A DNA stretch of 64,000 bases from NCBI RefSeq assembly GCF_014353015.1, contig NZ_CP060704.1, positions 2,009,001 to 2,073,000 of the forward strand. Reading direction: 5' to 3'. This stretch comes from Chitinimonas koreensis (GTDB lineage: Bacteria > Pseudomonadota > Gammaproteobacteria > Burkholderiales > Chitinimonadaceae). Below the pieces are notes generated by a model that was not told where the DNA came from, did not search any database, and saw nothing but the letters and a program-made list of their open reading frames with translations. Made by a program: the position numbers and the translations under genes. How positions within the stretch are numbered: the first letter of the stretch is position 1; every line of letters starts with the position of its first letter. Of this stretch, positions 26,973 to 34,933 are shown in pieces.

Positions 26973-28130
26973 ATGCAATCCGAACTCGCTCTCCCCGCCG
27001 CGCCCGCGGCCGGCGGCCGCCTGCGCCAGGCCGCCATCCCCGTTCTCTTCCTGCTGCTCGGCGTGGTCTACGCCAGTTGGGCGGCGCGCCTGCCGGCCAT
27101 CCGCGAGGCGCGCGCGCTCGATCCGGCCACGCTCGGCACCGTGCTGCTCGGCGGCGGCATCGGCGCGGTGTGCTCGTTCCCGCTGGCGGCCTGGCTGATC
27201 GGCCACTTCGGCGCCCGGCGGGCGGCGCTGCTGTCCGGCTGCGGCCTGCTGCTGGCCTTGCCGCCGCTGGCCTGGCTGCCGACCTGGCCGGTGCTGATGG
27301 CCGGCGTGCTGCTGCTCGGCGCCAACAGCAGCTGCTTCGACGTCGCGATCAATGCGCTCGGCGCCGAGGAGGAACGCGCGGCCGGCCGCTCGATCATGTC
27401 GATGCTGCACGCCTGGTTCTGCGTCGGCACCTTCGGCGGCGCGCTGCTGGCCAGCGCCGCGGCCGGCGCCGGGCTGACGCCGGGCTGGCACTTCCTGCTG
27501 ATCTCGCTGGCGATGGCGGCGCTGCTGCTGGCGGCCTACCGCGTGCTGCCGTGCGACGCGCCGGACCCCGAAGCCGGCCGCAAGCATTTCGCGCTGCCGC
27601 ACGGCGCCTTGGTCTGGCTCGGGCTGATCGCCTTCCTCGGCGCGGTGTCGGAAGGCTCGCTGACCGACTGGATCGCGATCTACCTGCGCGACCACCTGCA
27701 TGCCAGCGAGGCGGTGGCGCCGCTGGGCTACGCGGCCTTCGCCGGCGCGATGCTGGCGGCGCGGCTGGTCGGCGATCGGCTCAAGGAGGCGTTCGGCGCG
27801 CGCCGGCTGGTGGCGGCGTCGAGTCTCTTGGCGGCGGTCGGGGTCGGGTCGGCGGTGCTGGCGCCGTCGATCGGGCCGGCGGCGTTCGGTTTCGCGCTGG
27901 CCGGCCTGGGCGTGGCGGCGGTGTTCCCCTGCCTGTTCAGCGCGGCCGGCCGCGAGGGGCCGGCGGCCCTGGCCGGGGTGGCCACGCTGGGCTACAGCGG
28001 CTCGCTGCTCGGGCCGCCGATCATGGGCTACGTGGTGCACGGGCTGGGATTGCAGGCGGGACTGGTATTCCTGGCGATCGCCTGCCTGGGCGTAGCGGTG
28101 GCGGCGTCGAGCGCGCGGTTGCTGCGCTAG
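26973..28130 (+). CDS. MFS transporter
   Basis: Inner-membrane protein of 385 residues with about twelve hydrophobic helices, starting MQSELALPAAPAAGGRLRQA. Major facilitator features include AIPVLFLLLGVVYASWAARL in helix 1, a loop-2/3 region IGHFGARRAALLSGCGLLL, and DRLKEAFGARRLVAASSLLA between helices 8 and 9. A conserved acidic/asparagine site occurs in GANSSCFDVAINALGAEEE. It resembles the branch with FucP/YbjJ-like members (PAIREARALDPATLGTVLLG). The substrate is unknown. The gene stands alone; the longer frame from 26886 lacks membrane-protein character at its start. Confidence 0.85.
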   Translation: MQSELALPAAPAAGGRLRQAAIPVLFLLLGVVYASWAARLPAIREARALDPATLGTVLLGGGIGAVCSFPLAAWLIGHFGARRAALLSGCGLLLALPPLAWLPTWPVLMAGVLLLGANSSCFDVAINALGAEEERAAGRSIMSMLHAWFCVGTFGGALLASAAAGAGLTPGWHFLLISLAMAALLLAAYRVLPCDAPDPEAGRKHFALPHGALVWLGLIAFLGAVSEGSLTDWIAIYLRDHLHASEAVAPLGYAAFAGAMLAARLVGDRLKEAFGARRLVAASSLLAAVGVGSAVLAPSIGPAAFGFALAGLGVAAVFPCLFSAAGREGPAALAGVATLGYSGSLLGPPIMGYVVHGLGLQAGLVFLAIACLGVAVAASSARLLR

Positions 28131-28165
28131 CCTGATGTGAGCGTTGGTCTGGCCGTGGATCACGT

Positions 28166-28278
28166 CCTCTCCCTCGGGGAGAGGGCAGGGCGGGGGAGCA
28201 GCGGTCCAGGATGTACGGCGGGTGGTGAGCGCTCCACGGGCGCTCCCTCACCCTAGCCCTCTCCCGGCGGGAGAGGGG
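28166..28278. repeat. inverted element of the CCCTCTCCC type
   Basis: CCTCTCCCTCGGGGAGAGGG at the left and CCTCTCCCGGCGGGAGAGGG at the right are two small palindromes in one 284-bp gap between converging genes. It resembles the common intergenic elements of GC-rich proteobacteria and may end transcription. Confidence 0.65.
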
Positions 28279-28414
28279 ACGACAGCGAAGCCTGGCGAGT
28301 CTGCGGTTTGAATTCGCGCAATCCGCGAAAAGATACTCATGCCGGGCGACTCGCCAGCCCTCGCGTCTCGCCCGGCAACGTCATCGCGGACATCGCCGGG
28401 TCGCTGCTTCCTCC

Positions 28415-30400
28415 TTACTGCTGGCCGGCCGCCTTGGCCCCGGCCGTGTTGCCGGCCGCCTGCTTGGCCGGCTTCAGGTACTGCTCGAAGTAGCGCAGCG
28501 TGTGGCCGATGCTGGCCACCTGGTTCTCGCGCTTCTGCGCGCCGTGGCCTTCGTCGGCGAAGATGATCAGGTCCGACGGCACGCCCTTCTGCTGCGCCGC
28601 CTGGTACATCTGCACCGCCTCGCCGACCGGTACGCGCGGGTCGCTGGCGCCCTGGATGATCAGCAGCGGCGCCTTCAACTGGTCGATGTAGCTGGTCGGC
28701 GACAGCTTGATCAGCGCTTCGCGGTCCTGCACCGGGTCGCCGTACTCGGCTACCCGCAGCGCGCGGCGGTAGGGCGCGGTGTTCTCGAGGAAGGTCAGGA
28801 AGTTGGAGATGCCGACGTTGGAGACGCCCGCGTCGTAGGCGCCGGCGAAGCGCGTCATGGCGTACAGCGTGGCATAGCCGCCGTAGCTGCCGCCCATCAC
28901 GCCGACCTTGGGCGCGATGCCGTCGCGGCCCCAGTTCTTCTTGATGTAGAGCGCGGCGTCCTCGATGTCGGTGACCACGTCGAGCCGCTTGGCGCCGTTG
29001 TCGGCGTTGAGCCAGGTCTTGCCGTAGCCGTCCGAGCCGCGCACGTTGGGCTCGACGTAGATGAAGCCGGCGTCGACGAACAACTGGGCGTAGGGCGAGA
29101 AGCCGGCGTCGGACTGGGCCTCGGGGCCGCCGTGGAAGTGGACCACCACCGGGCAGGGGCCCGGCTCGCAGCGGGCCGGCCGGCGCACGAACATCGGCAC
29201 CTGGGCGCCGTCGCGGGTCGGGTAGCTTTCCAGCCTGGCGACGGCGAAGCGGCTGGTGTCGGCCTCGGGCGCCGAGGGCAGCACCCACTGCGTCAGCTTG
29301 CCGGTCTTCCAGTCGAGCACGTAGCTCGAACGCGGCGCGGTGGCGGTCTCGACCGTCAGCGTCAGGTAGCGGCCGTCGCGCGTGTCGCGGCCGACCACGA
29401 CGTGGTCGGCGCCCTTGAACTGCGGCAGCGCCAGCGGCTTGTAGCTGTGCGCGTCGAGCGCATAGCTGCGGGTGTAGCCGCCCTCGTTGACGCTGTAGTA
29501 GATGCGCCGGCGCAGCTGGTCGATCGAGACGCCGGAGACGTCCCACTGCAGCTCGGGGCTGATCGCGGCCAGCTTGCCGTCCTGCAGCCGGTAGAGCCGG
29601 CGGAAGTCGCCGATCTTGCTGGTCTGCAGCAGGATCTCGCCCGGCCGCGCGCCGTACAGCGCGTTGTACTCGGCCTTCTCGCCCTGGCCGATCACCGGCT
29701 TGAGGCGGCGCTCGGCCGGCGACCATTCCCACACCTCGGTCTCCACGTTGCTCAGCGCCTTCTGCAGCAACAGGGTGCCGTCGGCGCGGTGGTCGACCAC
29801 CGACCAGTAGCCCTTCTCGCCGAACAGCTTCTCGCGCTGGCGGCTCTTCAGGTCGTAGCGATAGAAGGTGTAGCTGTCGGCGGTCTCGTCGTTGCTGCGG
29901 AAGTAGACGTAGCGGCCGTCTTCGCTGACGAACTCGAACAGCGTCTGCACGCCGGCGATGTGCTGGATGGCCTGCAGTTCGCCGCCGGCGGCCGGCTGCA
30001 GGTAGAGGCCGGGGTTCTCCTCGCCCTTGCGGTCGCGGCTCACCACCAGCCAGCGGCCGTCGGGGGTGATGTCGGCCAGGCTGGTGGCGTCCTCGCCGCC
30101 GGTCATCTGCACCGGGAAGCGCTGCGGGCCGTCGATGCGCCAGACCTGGGCGGTGCCGGTGACGCGCCAGCCGAAGTACAGCGACTTGCCGTCGGGCGAG
30201 AGGATGCCGGCGCCGGGCGCGCGCAGGTCGAAGATGGCCTGGACCTTGCGGCTCAGTTCGCTGTCGAGCGGCTTGGCGCGGAATTTCTCCAGCGTCTCGG
30301 CCGTGACGCTGGCGGCGCCGAGGCCGCTGTAGGCGGGCGCATCGGCGGCATGGGCGGCGAAGCCGGCTGCGATCAGCGCGGCGAGCAGGGCGGGTTTCAT
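28415..30400 (-). CDS. S9 family peptidase (prolyl oligopeptidase/DPP type), exported
   Basis: Protein of 661 residues with signal peptide MKPALLAALIAAGFAAHAAD, so periplasmic. A beta-propeller built of WD-like repeats (about 60-390; for example GAGILSPDGKSLYFGW and ITPDGRWLVVSRD) precedes the hydrolase domain. The catalytic serine is in VGVMGGSYGGYATLYAM, the aspartate probably in IIQGASDPRVPVGEA and the histidine in FADEGHGAQKRENQ. PVVVHFHGGPEAQSDAGFSP is the oxyanion region. It is a second S9 enzyme in the window and not closely similar to the one at 5071. The C-terminus ends in an Ala/Gly/Gln tail. An upstream repeat element separates it from the exporter genes. Confidence 0.92.
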   Translation of the reverse strand: MKPALLAALIAAGFAAHAADAPAYSGLGAASVTAETLEKFRAKPLDSELSRKVQAIFDLRAPGAGILSPDGKSLYFGWRVTGTAQVWRIDGPQRFPVQMTGGEDATSLADITPDGRWLVVSRDRKGEENPGLYLQPAAGGELQAIQHIAGVQTLFEFVSEDGRYVYFRSNDETADSYTFYRYDLKSRQREKLFGEKGYWSVVDHRADGTLLLQKALSNVETEVWEWSPAERRLKPVIGQGEKAEYNALYGARPGEILLQTSKIGDFRRLYRLQDGKLAAISPELQWDVSGVSIDQLRRRIYYSVNEGGYTRSYALDAHSYKPLALPQFKGADHVVVGRDTRDGRYLTLTVETATAPRSSYVLDWKTGKLTQWVLPSAPEADTSRFAVARLESYPTRDGAQVPMFVRRPARCEPGPCPVVVHFHGGPEAQSDAGFSPYAQLFVDAGFIYVEPNVRGSDGYGKTWLNADNGAKRLDVVTDIEDAALYIKKNWGRDGIAPKVGVMGGSYGGYATLYAMTRFAGAYDAGVSNVGISNFLTFLENTAPYRRALRVAEYGDPVQDREALIKLSPTSYIDQLKAPLLIIQGASDPRVPVGEAVQMYQAAQQKGVPSDLIIFADEGHGAQKRENQVASIGHTLRYFEQYLKPAKQAAGNTAGAKAAGQQ

Positions 30401-30478
30401 GTTGTTGTCACCTCGTGGGTTGGAGTGGGGTGCGCCGGGTGGGCGCGGAATATGTCGCAGTCGTATCGACGATAAGGC

Positions 30479-30594
30479 TTTCACCGCAGAGGACGCCGAG
30501 GACGCGGAGGGGGAGGCGGGTGTGCAGATGCGATCGACGCCGCATCCGGGCGACTGCGCTTTTCTCCGTGTCCTCCGCGTCCTCTGCGGTAAAG
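30479..30594. repeat. dispersed inverted element, ACCGCAGAGGACGC family (copy 2)
   Basis: TTTCACCGCAGAGGACGCCG at the left and CCGCGTCCTCTGCGGTAAAG at the right are inverted copies. It lies between the S9 peptidase gene and the end of the ABC permease gene. Confidence 0.78.
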
Positions 30595-30626
30595 CTGTTT
30601 TTCCGGGGGGCGGACTCCACGCCCCC

Positions 30627-31850
30627 TCACTCGTAGCGCAGCGCTTCGATCGGATCGAGATTGGCCGCCTTGGACGCCGGCATGATGCCGAACACCACGC
30701 CGACCAGCGCGCAGAACAGCGCTGCGCCGAGCGCGACCCAGAACGGCACCGAGGCCGGCGGGAAGTTCGGGATCAGCGCCGCGATGCCGTGGCCCAGCAG
30801 CACGCCGATGCCGATGCCGATCACGCCGCCGAGCAGCGACAGCATGCCGGCCTCGAGCAGGAACTGGACCAGGATGTCGCGGCGGGTGGCGCCGAGCGCC
30901 TTGAGGATGCCGATCTCGCGGGTGCGCTCGGTCACGCTGACCAGCATCACGGTCATGATGCCGATGCCGCCGACCAAGAGCGAAATGCCGACGATGCCGC
31001 CGAGCACCAGGGTGGCCATGCCGGTGATCTGGCCGAACTGCTTGGCCAGCTGGTCGGCCGACTCGACCTCGAAGTCGTCCTCCTTGCCGGGCCGGATGCG
31101 GTGGGCGGCGCGCACCGCGCGGTTGACGCGCTCCTTCACGGCGTCGATGTCCTTCATGTCGTTGACGGTGAAGTGCACCTCGAACATCAGCCGGCGGTTC
31201 TGGCCCTGCAGGGCGCGGCCGACGTCGAACGGCACGATCAGGTAGTTGTCCTGGCTCATGCCGAAGATCTCGCCGCGCTTCTCCATCATGCCGACCACCT
31301 TGAACCACTCGCTGCCGACCTGGATGTAGCTGCCGACCGGGTTGTCGGGCAGGCGCAGGTCGTCGCGCAGCTTGGGGCCGATCACCGCGACGCGGCGGTG
31401 GCCCTGGTCGTCGCCGTCGACCAGGAAGCGGCCGGCCTCGGGGAAGCGCCGCTCGACCCAGACGTAGTCGGCGCTGACCGCGTAGACCTGCGGCGTGGCC
31501 GAGCGGCCGCGGAAGCGCACCATGCCGCCGTAGGAGACCTGCATCACCGGCGCCACGTGCTTGACGCCCTCGACCCGGTAGCGCAGCAGGTCGACGTCGC
31601 TGAGCTTGAGCAGGTTGATGTTGCCGCTGTTGAAGTTGTCGAAGTTGTTGAGCGGCTTGAGCGTGAGCGCAGTGCCGCCCAGATCGGCGAACTGCGCCTT
31701 GATGGAGTCGCCGAAGCCCTGCATCAGCGCCACCACGGCGACCACCGAGGCGGTGCCGATCATGATGCCGAGGGTGGTGAGGAAGCTGCGCAGCCGGTGC
31801 GCCAGCAGGTTGAGCCAGGCGGCGCGCAGCGATTCGATCAGCAGGTACAT
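30627..31850 (-). CDS. ABC transporter permease, MacB/FtsX-like
   Basis: Membrane protein of 407 residues. An N-terminal helix (LRSFLTTLGIMIGTASVVAV) is followed by a large periplasmic domain (about 55-275) and three C-terminal helices near LVLGGIVGISLLVGGIGIM, LLEAGMLSLLGGVIGIGIGV and LGAALFCALVGVVFGIMPA. VTERTREIGILKALGATRRD is the coupling helix of MacB/LolC-type permeases, and PASKAANLDPIEALRYE is the usual C-terminus. Such exporters act by mechanotransmission on periplasmic partners. Its start overlaps the ATPase stop (TGATG), and an HlyD-type adaptor gene lies upstream, making a MacAB-like tripartite exporter. No outer-membrane channel gene is present nearby. Confidence 0.9.
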   Translation of the reverse strand: MYLLIESLRAAWLNLLAHRLRSFLTTLGIMIGTASVVAVVALMQGFGDSIKAQFADLGGTALTLKPLNNFDNFNSGNINLLKLSDVDLLRYRVEGVKHVAPVMQVSYGGMVRFRGRSATPQVYAVSADYVWVERRFPEAGRFLVDGDDQGHRRVAVIGPKLRDDLRLPDNPVGSYIQVGSEWFKVVGMMEKRGEIFGMSQDNYLIVPFDVGRALQGQNRRLMFEVHFTVNDMKDIDAVKERVNRAVRAAHRIRPGKEDDFEVESADQLAKQFGQITGMATLVLGGIVGISLLVGGIGIMTVMLVSVTERTREIGILKALGATRRDILVQFLLEAGMLSLLGGVIGIGIGVLLGHGIAALIPNFPPASVPFWVALGAALFCALVGVVFGIMPASKAANLDPIEALRYE

Positions 31851-32608
31851 CAGCGGGCTCCCTTGCGCACCTGGGCCTGGTCCGATTCGATCCGGCCGTC
31901 GACCAGCCGGATCACGCGCGCGGCGTGGGCGGCGATGTCGGCCTCGTGGGTGACCAGCACCACGGTCTGGCCCTCGGCGTGCAGCGCGTCGAACAGCGCC
32001 ATGATCTCCTCCGAGGTCCGGGTGTCGAGGTTGCCGGTCGGCTCGTCCGCCAGCAGCAGCGAGGGACGGCCGACCAGCGCGCGGGCGACGGCGACGCGCT
32101 GGCGCTGGCCGCCCGACAGCTGGTTGGGCAGGTGTTTGAGCTTCTGGCCGAGGCCGACGCGCTCCAGCGCTTCGGTCGCCAGCCGCTCGCGCTCGCGCGG
32201 CGGCAGGCCGCGGTAGACCAGCGGCTGGGCCACGTTGGCCAGCACGTTCAGCCGCGGCAGCAGGTGGAAGCTCTGGAACACGAAGCCGATCTCGCGGTTG
32301 CGGATGCCGGCCAGCTCGTCGTCGTTCATCGCCGCCACGTCGCGGCCGTTGAGCAGGTAGCGGCCCTTGGTCGGGGTGTCGAGGCAGCCGAGCAGGTTCA
32401 TCAGCGAGGACTTGCCCGAGCCCGACGGCCCGGTCAGCGCGACGTAGTCGTTGCGCGCGATGGCGAGGTCGACGCCGGCCAGCGCGTCGAATTCCTCCTC
32501 GCCCATGCGGTAGCGCTTGACGATGCCGCTCAGCGCGATCAGCGGCGGGGCCGCCGTGGCGTCCACCGCGGCGGCGCCCGGCGGCAGCGGGGTCGGCGCC
32601 TCGCTCAT
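31850..32608 (-). CDS. ABC transporter ATP-binding protein, MacB/LolD-like
   Basis: Cytoplasmic ATPase of 252 residues. Walker A is in ALTGPSGSGKSSLMNLLGCL, the Q-loop in FVFQSFHLLPRLNVLANV, the signature in LSGGQRQRVAVARAL, Walker B in LLLADEPTGNLD and the H-loop in LVTHEADIAAHAARV. The sequence belongs to the LolD/MacB class. The first 25 residues form a Pro/Ala-rich extension that is unusual for the class. It overlaps both neighbours by 4 bases or less (adaptor upstream, permease downstream), showing translational coupling of the three exporter genes. Confidence 0.93.
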   Translation of the reverse strand: MSEAPTPLPPGAAAVDATAAPPLIALSGIVKRYRMGEEEFDALAGVDLAIARNDYVALTGPSGSGKSSLMNLLGCLDTPTKGRYLLNGRDVAAMNDDELAGIRNREIGFVFQSFHLLPRLNVLANVAQPLVYRGLPPRERERLATEALERVGLGQKLKHLPNQLSGGQRQRVAVARALVGRPSLLLADEPTGNLDTRTSEEIMALFDALHAEGQTVVLVTHEADIAAHAARVIRLVDGRIESDQAQVRKGAR

Positions 32609-33831
32609 GGCTGGCCCTTGTCCGCCTGCTTGGCGTTCTGGTCCTTCTTGTCGGCGGCGTCCTTCTTGTCGGCCGGCTTGGGGGTCAGCTTGTCGCCGTC
32701 CTTCAGCTCGCGCAGCGTGCGGCCCGGGCCGGTGACCACGCTGTCGCCGGCCTTCACGCCGCGGGTGATTTCCTGCCAGTGGTCGTCCGACAGCCCGAGG
32801 CCGACCTCGACGCGCGCGGCGACGCCCTCGCGCGCCAGCACCACGTAGTGGCGCGCCTGCTTGCCGTCCTTGTCCTCGCTGATCAGCGCCTCGACCGGCA
32901 CCGCCAGCCGCTGCTTGCCGTCGCTGAGGAAGATCTCGGCGCGGCAGCTCATGCCCGAGCGCAGCCGCAGCTCGGCCGGCACCTCGAGCCGCACGGTGAC
33001 CTTGTAGGCGCGCGCCTGGTTCTCCACCGTCGGCGCCAGCGCGATCTTCTCGACCGTGCCCTTGAGGGCGCGGTCGGGGTAGGCGGCCGGATAGAGGTCG
33101 ACCACCTGGTCGAGCGCGACCTTGGCGATGTCGCCCTCGTCGACCTTGAGCTCGGCCTGGGTGGCCGCGGTGTCGGCCACCGTCATCAGCTGGGCGCCGG
33201 CCAGGCTCATGGTCGAAGGGATCGCGGTCTCGCCGACCTTGATCGGCAGGTCGACCACCCGGCCGGCGATCGGCGCGCGCACCTCGGTCTTGCCGAGCTG
33301 GTCGCGCGCCTCGGCCAGCACCGCGGCGGCGCGGCGCACGGCCTCTTCGCTGGCCTTGAGCTCGACCTCGGCCAGTTGCAGCTGGTTGCGGTCCTCGTCG
33401 AAGCGCGAGCGGTCGATCATGCCGGCCTTGAACAGCTTGTCGGTACGCTCGAACTGCTTCTTGCGCAGTTCCAGCGCCACGCGCTGGCGCTCGATGCCGA
33501 TCTGGTTCTGGCGCTGGCCGGCTTCCTCGCGCTCGATCGCGTTGCGGTAGCTTTCCGGGTCCAGCCGCAGCAGCACCTGGCCCTTCTGGACGTCGTCGCC
33601 TTCCTTGACCAGGATCTCCTTGACCTTGGCGGTCACCTCGGCGGTCAGCTTCACCTCGGTGCGATAGGCCAGCAGGCCCGAGGCCAGGATGGTGGGCCGG
33701 ATCTCGTGCAGCGCGGCCGGCTGCAGTTCGACCTCGCGGCCGGCGCCGGCCGATTTGGCGCGCAGCGCGAGCGGGACGACGATGACGACGGCGACCAGGG
33801 CCAGGCCCAGCCATTTCTTGTTGATGCGCAT
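32605..33831 (-). CDS. HlyD/MacA-like periplasmic adaptor subunit
   Basis: Protein of 408 residues with an N-terminal anchor (KKWLGLALVAVVIVVPLALR). A lipoyl-like half is seen in VTAKVKEILVKEGDDVQKGQ, followed by a coiled-coil hairpin (about 100-185), the second half in EVRAPIAGRVVDLPIKVGET, and beta-barrel regions. The C-terminal tail is Lys/Asp-rich and low in complexity (KPADKKDAADKKDQNAKQAD), probably disordered. It would bridge the ABC permease to an outer-membrane channel encoded elsewhere. Its stop overlaps the ATPase start at ATGA. Confidence 0.9.
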   Translation of the reverse strand: MRINKKWLGLALVAVVIVVPLALRAKSAGAGREVELQPAALHEIRPTILASGLLAYRTEVKLTAEVTAKVKEILVKEGDDVQKGQVLLRLDPESYRNAIEREEAGQRQNQIGIERQRVALELRKKQFERTDKLFKAGMIDRSRFDEDRNQLQLAEVELKASEEAVRRAAAVLAEARDQLGKTEVRAPIAGRVVDLPIKVGETAIPSTMSLAGAQLMTVADTAATQAELKVDEGDIAKVALDQVVDLYPAAYPDRALKGTVEKIALAPTVENQARAYKVTVRLEVPAELRLRSGMSCRAEIFLSDGKQRLAVPVEALISEDKDGKQARHYVVLAREGVAARVEVGLGLSDDHWQEITRGVKAGDSVVTGPGRTLRELKDGDKLTPKPADKKDAADKKDQNAKQADKGQP

Positions 33832-33897
33832 GGGATGTTTCCGCGGCGGTTCGGATAGGGGCGTAGGCCGGCGTCGGGCCGGCCTCGGCGGTTTCGG

Positions 33898-34572
33898 TCA
33901 GTGGCTCACGGCGATGGCGAGGGCCCAGCCGCCGAAGATCACCAGCAGGGGCAGCAGGGCGACGATGATGGCGGCGGTCCAGCTGCCGCGGCTCCACTGG
34001 CGCCAGCCGATGGCGGTCAGCGCGATCGACCACAGCGACAGCAGGTCGATCGCGTTGAGCAGCTGCTTCCACGGATTGTTCAGCGGCAGGTTGACGAGCA
34101 GCGGGTCGACATGGGTCAGCTGCACGTCGGACGGGCTGGTCTGCGAGGTCATGATGAACACGTTGATCAGCATCACCAGCAGCGACAGCAGGCCGGGCGC
34201 GGCGGTCCAGCTGGCGAACGAGAACCAGGCGGTGAAGCGCTGCTCGACGCCGGCGACCTTGCCGGCCAGCTTGTAGTAGAGCGCCATGACCAGGAACATG
34301 CCGGCCGTCACGATCGGGGTGGAGATCACCGTGGCCCACTGGATCACCGCCAGGCTCATGCCCTCGCGCATCTTCTGCGCGTCGGACGGCTTCATGTCGC
34401 TGGCGGAGACGATGTGGTCGATCAGCCAGGCACCGTCGACGCGCTGATAGTAGAGGAACCAGATCAGTGGCGCGGCGACGAGGAACAGCACGAAGGGCAG
34501 GGGGAAGCCGGGCTTCTCCTTGATCTCGTCGAACAGGCGGGCGGGTTCGGTGAAGACGGTGAGCAACTGCAT
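33898..34572 (-). CDS. YIP1 family membrane protein
   Basis: Protein of 224 residues starting MQLLTVFTEPARLFDEIKEK, the standard opening of bacterial YIP1-domain proteins. About five membrane helices follow, for example LPFVLFLVAAPLIWFLYY, AVIQWATVISTPIVTAGMFL and AAIIVALLPLLVIFGGWALA at the C-terminus. It precedes the MacA-like gene by 66 bp on the same strand and is likely the first gene of that operon. Its job in the exporter is unknown. Confidence 0.82.
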   Translation of the reverse strand: MQLLTVFTEPARLFDEIKEKPGFPLPFVLFLVAAPLIWFLYYQRVDGAWLIDHIVSASDMKPSDAQKMREGMSLAVIQWATVISTPIVTAGMFLVMALYYKLAGKVAGVEQRFTAWFSFASWTAAPGLLSLLVMLINVFIMTSQTSPSDVQLTHVDPLLVNLPLNNPWKQLLNAIDLLSLWSIALTAIGWRQWSRGSWTAAIIVALLPLLVIFGGWALAIAVSH

Positions 34573-34764
34573 GGCGATCCTCTCGTTCGTTTTCTACGTT
34601 ATTCGATCGGTCTGGCCCGGTTGAGCCGAACGGGCCGGATGTTAACCGGATAGCATGCCGACGGGTATGGTATGTGCGACGAATCGACGGCGGACGTGGC
34701 CGAATGACGACAGAGGCGGGTTCCGGCGCGACAGGGGGCGCTTCGGTCCATGCCGAGAACAAGG

Positions 34765-34849
34765 CTTCACCGCGGAGGACGCCGAGGCCGCGGCGTATCG
34801 AAGCGATGGTTCTGCTTTACCTCCGCGTCCTCGGCGTCCTCTGTGGTGG
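34765..34849. repeat. dispersed inverted element, ACCGCAGAGGACGC family (copy 3)
   Basis: TTCACCGCGGAGGACGCCGA at the left and CTCGGCGTCCTCTGTGGTGG at the right. It lies in the 361-bp gap between YIP1 and the RND pump gene, which otherwise holds only the pump terminator and the YIP1 promoter region. Confidence 0.75.
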
Positions 34850-34875
34850 GGCCTTCGCCGGTCGAGTCCCCATGC

Positions 34876-34915
34876 AAAAGCCCGCGCAGGAGCGAACGCT
34901 CCTGCGCGGGCTTTT
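34876..34915 (-). terminator. intrinsic terminator after the RND pump gene
   Basis: AAAAGCCCGCGCAGGAGCG pairs perfectly with CGCTCCTGCGCGGGCTTTT, a 19-bp stem with a two-base gap. It lies 18 bases after the pump stop and could work in both directions. Confidence 0.9.
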
Positions 34916-34933
34916 GCCGTCATGCATGGCCGC

